NCBI GenBank assembly: GCA_046160675.1
Contig: JBJXHH010000137.1
Span: 1 to 20,786 of the forward strand
From: JACMJP01 sp046160675
GTDB taxonomy: Bacteria; Bacteroidota; Bacteroidia; Chitinophagales; BACL12
Length of the DNA stretch: 20,786 nucleotides
Direction of reading: 5' to 3'
Part shown: positions 1 to 7,379 of the stretch, piece after piece
How positions within the stretch are numbered: position 1 is the first letter of the stretch
Layout of the letters: every line of letters begins with the position of its first letter
Made by a program: the position numbers and the translations under genes
Notes under the pieces: generated by a model
Seen by the model: only the letters and a program-made list of their open reading frames with translations
Told to the model about the DNA's origin: nothing
The model's database searches: none

Positions 1-36
1 ATCAGAAAGGTACTTATCGCATTACAAGACTGAGCT

Positions 37-67
37 TTTGAATTTTTAGTATTGTTCTTTATCTTTC
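37..67 (+). promoter_or_regulatory. Bacteroidota-type promoter for the asparaginase-like gene
   Basis: A TTTG element at 37-40 is followed after 19 nt by TATCTTTC at 60-67, seven of eight matches to the Bacteroidota -7 element TAnnTTTG. The expected start lies about 5 nt further on, giving a leader of roughly 10 nt before the ATG at 84. Spacing and both boxes fit the known housekeeping sigma consensus of this phylum. Seen by eye only. Confidence 0.55.
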
Positions 68-83
68 AATCAAATATACATTT

Positions 84-578
84 ATGAGTATCCGTATTTT
101 TGTTACAGGAGGCACCTTTGATAAAGAATATGATGAGATAAAGGGGCAATTATATTTTAAGGAAACACATCTACCAGAAATCCTGAAACTCGGTAGGTGC
201 ACTGTTCCTGTCCAGATAACAACGCTTATGATGATTGACAGTTTACACATGACAGACCATGACAGAAGGCGAATAGCTGAACATTGTAAGGATTGTGATG
301 ATGATAAAATAATTATAACTCATGGAACGGATACAATGGTCGAAACTGCGGTTATGATCGCCTCTGCAAGCATTCCCAAAACTATTATTCTCACCGGTGC
401 TATGATACCCTATAAGTTTGGAAGTTCTGATGGATTGTTTAACATGGGCTGCGCATTATCTTTTGTACAAACCTTGAAGCATGGTGTTTATATAACCATG
501 AATGGAAGATATTTTAACTGGGATGAGGTGAAGAAAAACAGGGAAACAGGTTTTTTTGAAGATGTAAAAAATTACTGA
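84..578 (+). CDS. Single-domain asparaginase-like protein
   Basis: This 164-residue protein matches only the N-terminal catalytic domain of bacterial L-asparaginases, which usually have about 330 residues in two domains. Visible motifs are GGTFD (nucleophile Thr11), Tyr24 thirteen residues later, HGTDTM (Thr82, Asp83), GAMIP and a lysine pair near 150-151 in the segment matching the catalytic Lys of E. coli AsnB-type enzymes. All five residues known to act in catalysis therefore have counterparts, while the C-terminal domain that completes the substrate pocket from the partner subunit is absent. There is no signal peptide, so it is cytoplasmic. The ATG is chosen because GGTFD lies at the usual distance from it and a promoter sits just upstream. 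Stand-alone proteins of this size are, from memory, common in Bacteroidota; whether they hydrolyse asparagine is not known to me. It converges with the response regulator gene 7 bp away. Confidence 0.8.
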   Translation: MSIRIFVTGGTFDKEYDEIKGQLYFKETHLPEILKLGRCTVPVQITTLMMIDSLHMTDHDRRRIAEHCKDCDDDKIIITHGTDTMVETAVMIASASIPKTIILTGAMIPYKFGSSDGLFNMGCALSFVQTLKHGVYITMNGRYFNWDEVKKNRETGFFEDVKNY

Positions 579-585
579 GCTTCTG

Positions 586-1092
586 TTATTCTAATTTTAA
601 AAACCCTGCAATTGTAAGTACTAAAGTGCCGGAAATAATTATTATCAAACCCCAAAGTAATAACTGGTACCATTTCCTGTATTTTTTCATGTTATGCAAA
701 ACAACTCTGTGCTGAAACAACCTGTTGATAGCATTCTCTGTCCGAATGAAAGCAGTTTCATTTTTTACAACATAATCATAAGCTCCCAATCGCATACAAT
801 CCACTGCTACATCAATTTTATCCTGCCCCGAAATCATGATCACCTCAATGCCTTCATAATTTTTCCGGATGTGTTCCAGAATTTGAGCGCCATTTCTTGC
901 AGATTTATCAACAGCATTTAAATGATAGTCAAGAATTATAATTCCAGGAGATTTATCCATGTTATCATTACATTCTTCGCCTGTTGCATATTTAAAAATA
1001 CTGAATGCAGGGAATTTATCTTTTAAATAATCTTCCATCATTTGGGCATGCATGGGCTCATCGTCAACTATAAATACGGTTTCTTTTTTCAT
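586..1092 (-). CDS. Tail-anchored response regulator (REC domain plus C-terminal membrane segment)
   Basis: Residues 4-125 form a receiver domain: acidic pair Asp10-Asp11, phospho-acceptor Asp55 in IIILDYHL, Ser88 in MISGQ and Lys110 in YVVK, the four conserved positions. It is followed not by an output domain but by a basic linker (HNMKKYRKW, 133-141) and one hydrophobic segment at about 143-165, ending three residues later. The basic linker predicts that the REC domain stays in the cytoplasm and the protein is anchored by its tail in the inner membrane. It is the last gene of the phosphorelay cluster, 10 bp after the HPt gene, so phosphoryl transfer from HPt His58 is the obvious inference. 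No DNA-binding, GGDEF, EAL or HD domain is present. The ATG follows an A-rich leader with no Shine-Dalgarno sequence. Confidence 0.85.
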   Translation of the reverse strand: MKKETVFIVDDEPMHAQMMEDYLKDKFPAFSIFKYATGEECNDNMDKSPGIIILDYHLNAVDKSARNGAQILEHIRKNYEGIEVIMISGQDKIDVAVDCMRLGAYDYVVKNETAFIRTENAINRLFQHRVVLHNMKKYRKWYQLLLWGLIIIISGTLVLTIAGFLKLE

Positions 1093-1102
1093 AATTTTAG
1101 TT

Positions 1103-1462
1103 TTACATATTTAGTGATTCTATCGCTTGATGTAACTCATCAAAAGCCATAACACTGTTAGCTTCAACTGTTTCAATAAGTTGTAAAATTACATCAGGGT
1201 TTTTTTCTTCGCCGGCATATTCTTCAATGCGCAAAATAGTTTCTTTCAGACTTTCAATACCCATATAAGCTAACTGGGGCTTAAGTGAGTGTGCAGTAGT
1301 TTTCAAATGCGGCCAATCTTTTTCTGCATGTTGTTTTTTCATTGTAGTAATAGCCTCGGGCGCTGATTGTAAAAACATACTAATATACTTTTTCATTTTT
1401 TCAGGATTACCTTGAGTAAATTGTTGTAAAAAATTCAAGTTTATAAATTGATAAGTATTCAT
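1103..1462 (-). CDS. Stand-alone HPt phosphotransfer protein
   Basis: This 119-residue, mostly helical protein carries the HPt signature TTAHSLKPQLAYMG, with phospho-accepting His58 and the usual Lys-Pro three residues on. HPt proteins carry phosphoryl groups from the receiver of a hybrid kinase to a separate response regulator. The gene lies between exactly those two partners: it starts 7 bp after the hybrid kinase and ends 10 bp before the membrane-anchored regulator, so co-transcription is very likely. No signal peptide or membrane segment is seen. The ATG at 1462 is preceded by an A-rich stretch and gives the family's usual N-terminal helix. The HPt assignment is firm; the identity of the partners is inferred from gene order. 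Confidence 0.88.
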   Translation of the reverse strand: MNTYQFINLNFLQQFTQGNPEKMKKYISMFLQSAPEAITTMKKQHAEKDWPHLKTTAHSLKPQLAYMGIESLKETILRIEEYAGEEKNPDVILQLIETVEANSVMAFDELHQAIESLNM

Positions 1463-1469
1463 TCTATTT

Positions 1470-2828
1470 TTATTGTTTAATCACTTTTGAAATCTTGTTT
1501 ACCAATTCTTCCACATTAAAGGGTTTACCTACAAACTCATTCATTCCGCTTTCGTAGCACTTATCAACTTCAGCTTTAATAACGCTTGCCGTCATGGCTA
1601 TAATTGGAATAGAATTTATAGTGGGATTACTCATCGCTCTTATTGTTTTTGTTGCATCATAACCATCCATTTCCGGCATTTGAAGGTCCATTAATATTAC
1701 GTCATAATAGTTTTTTGTAACGAGATTTATAACTTCTTTCCCGGTTTTAGCAACATCTATTTTTATATTATTAATGCTGGATTCAAGTGTATCTACTGCT
1801 ACTAACTGATTAAATTCATTGTCTTCGGCAAGTAAAACCTTAATTCCATCCAAGTGAATATGATTGACTGAAAGTTTATTTACTGGAACAATATCATGTT
1901 CATTTTTTGTAGCCAAACTGAATGTTAAAAGGAAATGAAACACTGAACCTACACCCACTTCGCTATCAACATGTATACTTCCGCCCTGTAACTCTATAAG
2001 CCTTTTACAAATGGCAAGACCTAAACCAGTTCCTCCAAACTTCCGTGTAGTACCGGAGGTTTCCTGTGTGAACATATCAAAAATATATTCCAGTTTATCT
2101 TTTGCTATTCCAATGCCTGAATCAGTCACAGAGAATTTAAGAGTTATGTAGTTGTCAAAAGCATTCTCTTTTTGTACATTTATTTTTACAGTACCGGTTT
2201 CAGTAAATTTAATGGCATTTCCTGCAAGGTTTAGTAAGATTTGATTCAATCTGTAAGGGTCACCTCTCAAATAAAGAGGAACATCGTAAGCAATTTGATA
2301 GCTTAAAGCGAGTTTTTTTTCATCTGCATTAATTTTTAGTGTATCAAAAGCGGTCTGTATTTGTTCCCGTAAATTAAAATCAATATCCTCAAAACTGAGC
2401 TTCCCGGCTTCAATTTTTGAGAGATCAAGTATATCATTGATAATAACCAATAAGTTGTCAGAGGAATGTTTTATTGCTTGTAGATACTTAATCTGATTTT
2501 CACCCGGTTCATTTTCCAATAATATTCTTGTAGCCTGCACAATGGCATTCATTGGGGTTCTGATTTCATGGCTCATATTTGCTAAAAACTGCTCTTTAGC
2601 TTCTTCACTTTGTTCTGCTCTTTCTTTTTGTGCTTCTAGTTCCTGAGTTTTCTCCCGAACTTTCTCCCGTAATAATTTCTGCAGGTCAGCTGATTGCCTT
2701 ATTCTGCGACGGATTAATAAATATAAGATTGTTACTACCAGTAGAATTACAACTACATCAAAATACCATGTATCCCTGTAGGGAAGTTGAATAAGATATG
2801 TGTGAGATTCAAAAATGATAGAATTCAT
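1470..2828 (-). CDS. Membrane hybrid histidine kinase without a sensor domain
   Basis: The product has 452 residues. About 20 residues precede one membrane segment (about 22-39, followed by RRRIRQ), then a coiled coil (about 44-83), a HisKA domain with FLANMSHEIRTP (His87), an HATPase_c domain (N box LNLAGNAIKF, G1 DSGIGIA, G2 GGTGLGLAI) and a C-terminal receiver (LLAEDNE, phospho-acceptor near Asp381 in ILMDLQMPEMDG, Lys in VGKPF). There is no extracytoplasmic domain, PAS or GAF. The N-terminal residues resemble the stretch that joins a Y_Y_Y domain to the membrane helix in large Bacteroidota sensor kinases, so the gene may descend from one that lost its propeller. The ATG at 2828 is preferred; a TTG at 2840 would add four residues. 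It lies 20 bp after the NRDE gene and 7 bp before the HPt gene. Ligand or partner unknown. Confidence 0.88.
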   Translation of the reverse strand: MNSIIFESHTYLIQLPYRDTWYFDVVVILLVVTILYLLIRRRIRQSADLQKLLREKVREKTQELEAQKERAEQSEEAKEQFLANMSHEIRTPMNAIVQATRILLENEPGENQIKYLQAIKHSSDNLLVIINDILDLSKIEAGKLSFEDIDFNLREQIQTAFDTLKINADEKKLALSYQIAYDVPLYLRGDPYRLNQILLNLAGNAIKFTETGTVKINVQKENAFDNYITLKFSVTDSGIGIAKDKLEYIFDMFTQETSGTTRKFGGTGLGLAICKRLIELQGGSIHVDSEVGVGSVFHFLLTFSLATKNEHDIVPVNKLSVNHIHLDGIKVLLAEDNEFNQLVAVDTLESSINNIKIDVAKTGKEVINLVTKNYYDVILMDLQMPEMDGYDATKTIRAMSNPTINSIPIIAMTASVIKAEVDKCYESGMNEFVGKPFNVEELVNKISKVIKQ

Positions 2829-2848
2829 GCTGTAATGCAAAAATAGTT

Positions 2849-3607
2849 TTAAGCCTTTGTAATTAGAAATTCAAAAAATGCATAATCTTTTGGGACATAA
2901 CTTTTTTCATGATAATGTACATGATTCTGTTGGTCGATGCTGATAAAAGTTGTGAGCCGGGACCCATAGTTTTCAGTTTGAATGAACATGGCAGATAATT
3001 TCTTTTCTAATTCAAACGGAATCCCGGTTGATGGAAGGGAAGATGCTGCAGCAAATTCTGTATTAAACATCATTGTCAAAAATTTATCCGGTGATACTAC
3101 CTCGTTTTCAATAATTTTTGTAAATGCTGTTTTGCTTTTCTGCACTTTTTCCCATGGGGTGTTAAGATATGCATTACTTAAACCATATATACCCGGTAAA
3201 ATCATTTGCCATCGTTCACCTGCGTTTGTATAGTAATATAATTCATTCGTAGTTCCGTATAATAAATTGAAGCCGTTGTAAAATCTTCCTTGTGTTTTCA
3301 GGAAAACATGGAATTCATCAAGTGGAGTGCTGCCATTTAAATACTTTCTTAAAATATTACCCCGTGAAGGGGCATTTTCCTTGACATTCCTGAGGTCACG
3401 GTAGTTTGTGAGGGCTGCAATTTTTCCATCCCTGCTCATACCCATCCAAGTACCCCCATCTTTCATATCCCGACCTCCAATTATATCCGGGGAGTCATCC
3501 CACCAGTGTAATTTTTTAGTTGGCCGATTATAAAATTCATCTCTATTCCCAACAAGAATTAATTTATATTTTGCATGATGCTGATAAGCGAAATTGATCA
3601 GGCACAT
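2849..3607 (-). CDS. NRDE/TANGO2 family protein
   Basis: The 252-residue protein begins Met-Cys-Leu-Ile and has NRDEFYNRP at 21-29, the two hallmarks of the TANGO2 (NRDE) family, together with the internal GGRDMKDGGTW segment typical of it. Its length fits bacterial members. Eukaryotic relatives (TANGO2, HRG-9) have been linked to haem mobilisation; the bacterial function is not settled. The conserved Cys2 follows the initiator Met only if translation starts at 3607, so I choose that ATG over the in-frame ATG two codons upstream. It is the first gene of the four-gene minus-strand run; the kinase starts 20 bp after its stop. No signal peptide is seen. A link to the phosphorelay is suggested only by position. 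Confidence 0.85.
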   Translation of the reverse strand: MCLINFAYQHHAKYKLILVGNRDEFYNRPTKKLHWWDDSPDIIGGRDMKDGGTWMGMSRDGKIAALTNYRDLRNVKENAPSRGNILRKYLNGSTPLDEFHVFLKTQGRFYNGFNLLYGTTNELYYYTNAGERWQMILPGIYGLSNAYLNTPWEKVQKSKTAFTKIIENEVVSPDKFLTMMFNTEFAAASSLPSTGIPFELEKKLSAMFIQTENYGSRLTTFISIDQQNHVHYHEKSYVPKDYAFFEFLITKA

Positions 3608-3691
3608 TTTCAATGAAATTAAAATAGTAGAACAATAAATGGCGAAATAAAGTTTTGATTTTATTTCTAAGATATTTCACATATCCATGTT

Positions 3692-4858
3692 TTACAAAAC
3701 CTGTAATAGTAAACCTTTCAAGTAATGGGTTTCTTCAATGCCCCAAACAACAGGGTGATCTTTTGCCTGTGAAAGAAACTGCACTTCTCTTATAGTCTTT
3801 TTTGCATCTTTTGCTGCGTCTGCAACAATATCATAAAACAAATTTACATCCATGAAATGCGAACAACTGAATGTTACAAGAAATCCTCCCGGTTTCACCA
3901 TTTTCAATCCCCGTAAATTAATCTCCTTATACCCTTTTATTGCATTTTCAACTCCCTTCCTGTTTTTTGTAAATGCCGGGGGATCAAGAATAACAACATC
4001 GTATTGGATTCCTTCTTTACTCCATAGTGGCAATAGGTCAAAGGCATTTTGGCAAATACACTCAATATTTTTAAAATTATTTAAAGCAATGTTTTTCCTT
4101 GTGAGTTCAATTGCATCCTCCGATATATCAAGAGCTGTAACATGCTTTGCTCCATAGGTAGCTGCATGCAAAGCAAACGAACCGGTGTAGGTAAAACAAT
4201 CTAAAACTGTTGCATCTTTCACAATATATTTTATGGCATTCCTGTTTTCTTTTTGATCTAAAAAGAAACCCGTTTTCTGCCCGTTTGCAATATCAACGAA
4301 AAACCGAACTCCTGACTCTTCGATTATAATGTTTGTATCAAATTCTTTTGAAAGAAAACCTTTTTTTTCCTCTAATCCTTCAAGCAACCGTACAGCGGCA
4401 TCATTTCGTTCATAAATTTTCTCGGCCTTAAAATCTTCTTGTAATATTTCTATGAGCTCATTTTTCCATTTATCTATGCCTGCACTTAAAGTTTGTAAAA
4501 CAAACACATCATGAAACCTATCAATCACTAAAGCCGGAAGGAAATCCGCCTCACCGAAAACAAGCCTGTAATTATTGGTGTAATTGTGTTTTTCACGATA
4601 ATTTTTACAGGCTGATAATTTGTTTCTGAAAAAATCTTTATTAATTGTTTCATTTGGGTTTCTTGTGAGAAGTCGTACTGTGATCTGCGATTGTTCGTTA
4701 ATATATCCTTTTCCAATAAAATCTTTTTTAAAATTAAAAACTTCAACAATATCAGCAGTTTTGGGATCTCCATGTATAGTTTCAATTTCGTTTTTAAATA
4801 CCCACGGATGACCGCCCTCAACCCTTCTTCCTTTACCTTTCTGCAAAACTACCTGCAT
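3692..4858 (-). CDS. rlmI: RlmI-type class I SAM-dependent 23S rRNA cytosine methyltransferase
   Basis: The 388-residue protein has an N-terminal PUA domain (about 1-75, with GKGRRVEGGHPWVF), a short middle domain, and a Rossmann methyltransferase domain (about 190-388). The latter contains the FFLDQKENRN segment, the SAM-binding TYTGSFALHAA, motif IV LDPPAFTK and the cysteine region TFSCSHF expected of RNA m5C methyltransferases. RlmI methylates C1962 of 23S rRNA in E. coli; that exact target is inferred. An upstream in-frame Met at 4951 would add 31 residues that only mirror the opposite gene, and the PUA domain conventionally starts at the Met used here. Its start codon shares CATG with the divergent gene at 4857, leaving no intergenic space for a promoter. 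Confidence 0.85.
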   Translation of the reverse strand: MQVVLQKGKGRRVEGGHPWVFKNEIETIHGDPKTADIVEVFNFKKDFIGKGYINEQSQITVRLLTRNPNETINKDFFRNKLSACKNYREKHNYTNNYRLVFGEADFLPALVIDRFHDVFVLQTLSAGIDKWKNELIEILQEDFKAEKIYERNDAAVRLLEGLEEKKGFLSKEFDTNIIIEESGVRFFVDIANGQKTGFFLDQKENRNAIKYIVKDATVLDCFTYTGSFALHAATYGAKHVTALDISEDAIELTRKNIALNNFKNIECICQNAFDLLPLWSKEGIQYDVVILDPPAFTKNRKGVENAIKGYKEINLRGLKMVKPGGFLVTFSCSHFMDVNLFYDIVADAAKDAKKTIREVQFLSQAKDHPVVWGIEETHYLKGLLLQVL

Positions 4859-5768
4859 GAATTCTTTTAATTTTGTCCGAAAGTACGCAGAAATATTGAA
4901 GCAATTTTTACAATGGGTAGTTAAGTGGGTTTTATATTCTAACCTGTTCATCGCAGTTTGTGCTTTAGCTTTTACTTTAGAGGCATATTATCTTCTACAG
5001 GCAGAACCAAAAACTAAGCTTCTCATTTTTTTTAATGGTATTGCAACTTTATTTGTTTATCTTCTAATTCGATTGGCAGCAATACATCGCATTCGAAGTT
5101 ACGAACCCGAAGAAAGGTGGAATTATTTTCTAAAGCATTTATTTTATATGCGTATACTCGCAGTATTTGCTTTTGTTGGTTGTTTTATTTTCTTTATTTA
5201 CCTGGAAAAAAACATTCAATTCGCCTTTATTGTGCCGGGAGTCATATCCGTAATGTACGGGATATCTTTTCTTGTGAACGGGAAAAAATTCAGGCTAAGG
5301 GATGTTGGAATAGTTAAAATCTTCCTGATATGTTTTGTCTGGGCTTACATTGCAAGCGTTTTACCGGCTTTAGATGCTGGGGTTGAAATTATGAGCATAA
5401 AAATTTATTTGCTGTTTGCAACAAATTTTTTATTCATTTTTGCGATTGCATTGCCCTTTGATATTAAGGATATGAAAATTGATGCATTGAATGACGTTAA
5501 GACAATCCCGGGTTTATTGGGAGTTGAAAATACATATTCATTGTCTTTTATTTGCCTTTTTATTGCCGCCGGCATTCATTTTTATATGCAAAATGATAGC
5601 AAAATTGTCGATTACAGGGTGCCGGTAGGAGTTTCTATGCTCATTACGGGTTTGACAGTTTATACAACAAGAAAAAAGCAAGACAATTTTTTATACTTTG
5701 GGTTACTGGACGGTATGATTCTAATACAATTTCTTCTCATTTATTCTTATTCGCATCTTCATGAATAA
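4857..5768 (+). CDS. UbiA-like polytopic membrane protein, first Asp-rich motif not seen
   Basis: The 303-residue product has about eight or nine hydrophobic segments starting near residue 25. Near residues 200-222, the sequence FDIKDMKIDALNDVKTIPGLLG closely resembles the second aspartate-rich motif of UbiA prenyltransferases (DxxD...KTLPVxLG). The first motif (NDxxDxxxD), expected after the second helix, is not found; the corresponding stretch FFNGIATLFVYLLIRL contains no Asp. It may therefore be a UbiA-fold protein with altered chemistry or no transferase activity. It overlaps the downstream FAD dehydrogenase by 8 bp, so the two are probably translated together and may act on a common lipid or quinone, though that is inference. 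The ATG overlaps the divergent methyltransferase start; a TTG at 4896 is a possible alternative that would avoid the overlap. Confidence 0.7.
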   Translation: MNSFNFVRKYAEILKQFLQWVVKWVLYSNLFIAVCALAFTLEAYYLLQAEPKTKLLIFFNGIATLFVYLLIRLAAIHRIRSYEPEERWNYFLKHLFYMRILAVFAFVGCFIFFIYLEKNIQFAFIVPGVISVMYGISFLVNGKKFRLRDVGIVKIFLICFVWAYIASVLPALDAGVEIMSIKIYLLFATNFLFIFAIALPFDIKDMKIDALNDVKTIPGLLGVENTYSLSFICLFIAAGIHFYMQNDSKIVDYRVPVGVSMLITGLTVYTTRKKQDNFLYFGLLDGMILIQFLLIYSYSHLHE

Positions 5769-7299
5769 AATAATTGATATATCGCTTTCTCCAAAGGAGG
5801 CTACAGATGAAAGAACCATTAAGGAAATACTTTTGCATCATCTCAACTATAAAGAAGATTTTTATTTTGAAATCCTCAAACGTTCTATTGATGCCCGCTC
5901 AAAAAATGTAAAGATCAACCTGAAAATATCCGTTTCTAATAAACCAAAATCCCAGCTAAGCCAATACATTCCAAAGTTTGTTTCAGTAAAAGATAGGCAA
6001 CATGTTGTGATTGCAGGATGTGGACCTGCGGGATTATTTGCTGCGCTTACTTTAATTGAAAAGGGCATAAAACCTGTAATTTTTGAAAGAGGTAAAAATG
6101 TGCGAGAACGCAGGTTTGATCTTGCAAGGATAAATAAGGAGGGCATTGTAAATCCCGAAAGCAATTATTGTTTTGGTGAAGGCGGTGCGGGTACCTACAG
6201 TGATGGCAAACTTTATACAAGAAGCAGCAAAAGGGGAGATGTTAGAAAAGTGCTTGAGACTTTTGTACGATTCGGGGCAGATAAGGACATTTTGGTTAAC
6301 GCACATCCTCATATCGGTACCAATAAACTACCGAAAATTATTGCTGCAATGCGGGATGTTATTTTAGAAGCAGGAGGTGAAATTCATTTCGAATCAAAGA
6401 TTACAGATATTGAAATACAGTTTGACAAAATTTCATCAGTTCAAATTAATCATTCGGAAAAATATCAAACAGATACACTCATCCTTGCAACGGGGCATTC
6501 AGCAAGAGATATTTTTGAATTACTGGATAGAAAAAAAATCCTCATTGAGGCAAAGCCTTTTGCGGTAGGCATTCGCATTGAACACCCACAAAAAGTAATT
6601 GATAAAATGCAATATCATTGTGATGACAGGGGAAAGTATTTACCGCCGGCTTCCTATACAATGACGCAACAGATTGACAAAAGGGGTGTATATTCTTTTT
6701 GTATGTGCCCGGGCGGAATCATAGCTCCGTGCGCTACTGCGAAAGATGAGGTGGTAACGAATGGCTGGAGTCCGAGTAAAAGAAATAACCAGTTTGCAAA
6801 TTCCGGCTTTGTGGTATCTGTTGAGTTAGAAGATCTACACAATTACAGGAAGTATAAAGCATTAGCTGGAATGTATTTTCAGAAAGAGGTAGAACAAAAA
6901 TGTTTTATTGCCGGTGGCAAAAATCAATCAGCACCGTCGCAACGTATGCTTGATTTTGTAAATAAAAATTTATCCGCCTCATTGCCTGAATGCTCGTATC
7001 AACCGGGAATTAAGTCAGTACAGTTACATGAGATTCTGCCTGATTCTATTTATGAAAGCATAAGAAAAGCATTCCTTGAGATCAAAAAAATAAAGCCTTT
7101 GTATTTTACTAATGAAGCGGTTTGTGTAGCAGTAGAAAGCAGAACATCATCGCCGGTGAAAATTCCCAGGGACAAAACTACCTTGCAACATTTGCAAATA
7201 CAGGGACTTTACCCCTGCGCTGAAGGCGCTGGCTATGCAGGAGGTATTGTGAGTGCAGCCATGGATGGAATGCGAATAGCTGAAACTATTCAAGTATAA
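5761..7299 (+). CDS. FAD-dependent dehydrogenase of the COG2509 type
   Basis: The 512-residue protein starts with a small domain (1-75) ending in the segment RSIDARSKNVKINLKISV characteristic of this group, followed by the dinucleotide-binding motif GCGPAG at 86-91 and the acidic end of the second strand (FERGK). The middle has NYCFGEGGAGTYSDGKLYTR, and the C-terminus has the second FAD-contact motif YPCAEGAGYAGGIVSAAMDG. These are the hallmarks of uncharacterised FAD-dependent dehydrogenases; the substrate is unknown. No transmembrane segment is present. The start codon lies inside the end of the UbiA-like gene (8-bp overlap), consistent with translational coupling. No terminator is visible before the helicase gene, but that gene has its own promoter element. 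Confidence 0.85.
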   Translation: MNKIIDISLSPKEATDERTIKEILLHHLNYKEDFYFEILKRSIDARSKNVKINLKISVSNKPKSQLSQYIPKFVSVKDRQHVVIAGCGPAGLFAALTLIEKGIKPVIFERGKNVRERRFDLARINKEGIVNPESNYCFGEGGAGTYSDGKLYTRSSKRGDVRKVLETFVRFGADKDILVNAHPHIGTNKLPKIIAAMRDVILEAGGEIHFESKITDIEIQFDKISSVQINHSEKYQTDTLILATGHSARDIFELLDRKKILIEAKPFAVGIRIEHPQKVIDKMQYHCDDRGKYLPPASYTMTQQIDKRGVYSFCMCPGGIIAPCATAKDEVVTNGWSPSKRNNQFANSGFVVSVELEDLHNYRKYKALAGMYFQKEVEQKCFIAGGKNQSAPSQRMLDFVNKNLSASLPECSYQPGIKSVQLHEILPDSIYESIRKAFLEIKKIKPLYFTNEAVCVAVESRTSSPVKIPRDKTTLQHLQIQGLYPCAEGAGYAGGIVSAAMDGMRIAETIQV

Positions 7300-7365
7300 A
7301 CGCAAAGAGATACAGGTAGCCATTTATAATTACTGGCGTTATATGTTTATTCATGACTATATAAC

Positions 7366-7373
7366 TACCTTTG
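7366..7373 (+). promoter_or_regulatory. -7 promoter element TACCTTTG just before the helicase start
   Basis: TACCTTTG is a full match to the Bacteroidota TAnnTTTG element and ends only 6 nt before the ATG at 7380. Transcription would start at or beside the start codon, giving a leaderless or nearly leaderless message. A clear TTTG -33 box is not seen; GTTT at about 7344 is the best candidate. Confidence 0.45.
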
Positions 7374-7379
7374 TACAAC

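Noticed and set aside
1..33. Possible 3' end of an upstream plus-strand gene (two frames end at plausible stops at 31-39)
   Set aside because: Only about 11 codons are visible, and two frames are equally plausible, so no call can be supported.
694..921. 75-codon open frame opposite the response regulator
   Set aside because: Antisense shadow; the receiver domain on the other strand explains the sequence.
4528..4821. 97-codon open frame on the minus strand within the methyltransferase
   Set aside because: It lies in another frame of a clear gene and has a low-complexity, lysine/isoleucine-rich composition.
4859..4951. N-terminal extension of the rRNA methyltransferase from a Met at 4951
   Set aside because: The added 31 residues mirror the opposite gene and do not match the PUA-domain start, which fits the Met at 4858.
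7314..7370. Inverted repeat AGGTAG...CTACCT before the helicase gene
   Set aside because: Only 6 bp with a long loop; expected by chance.
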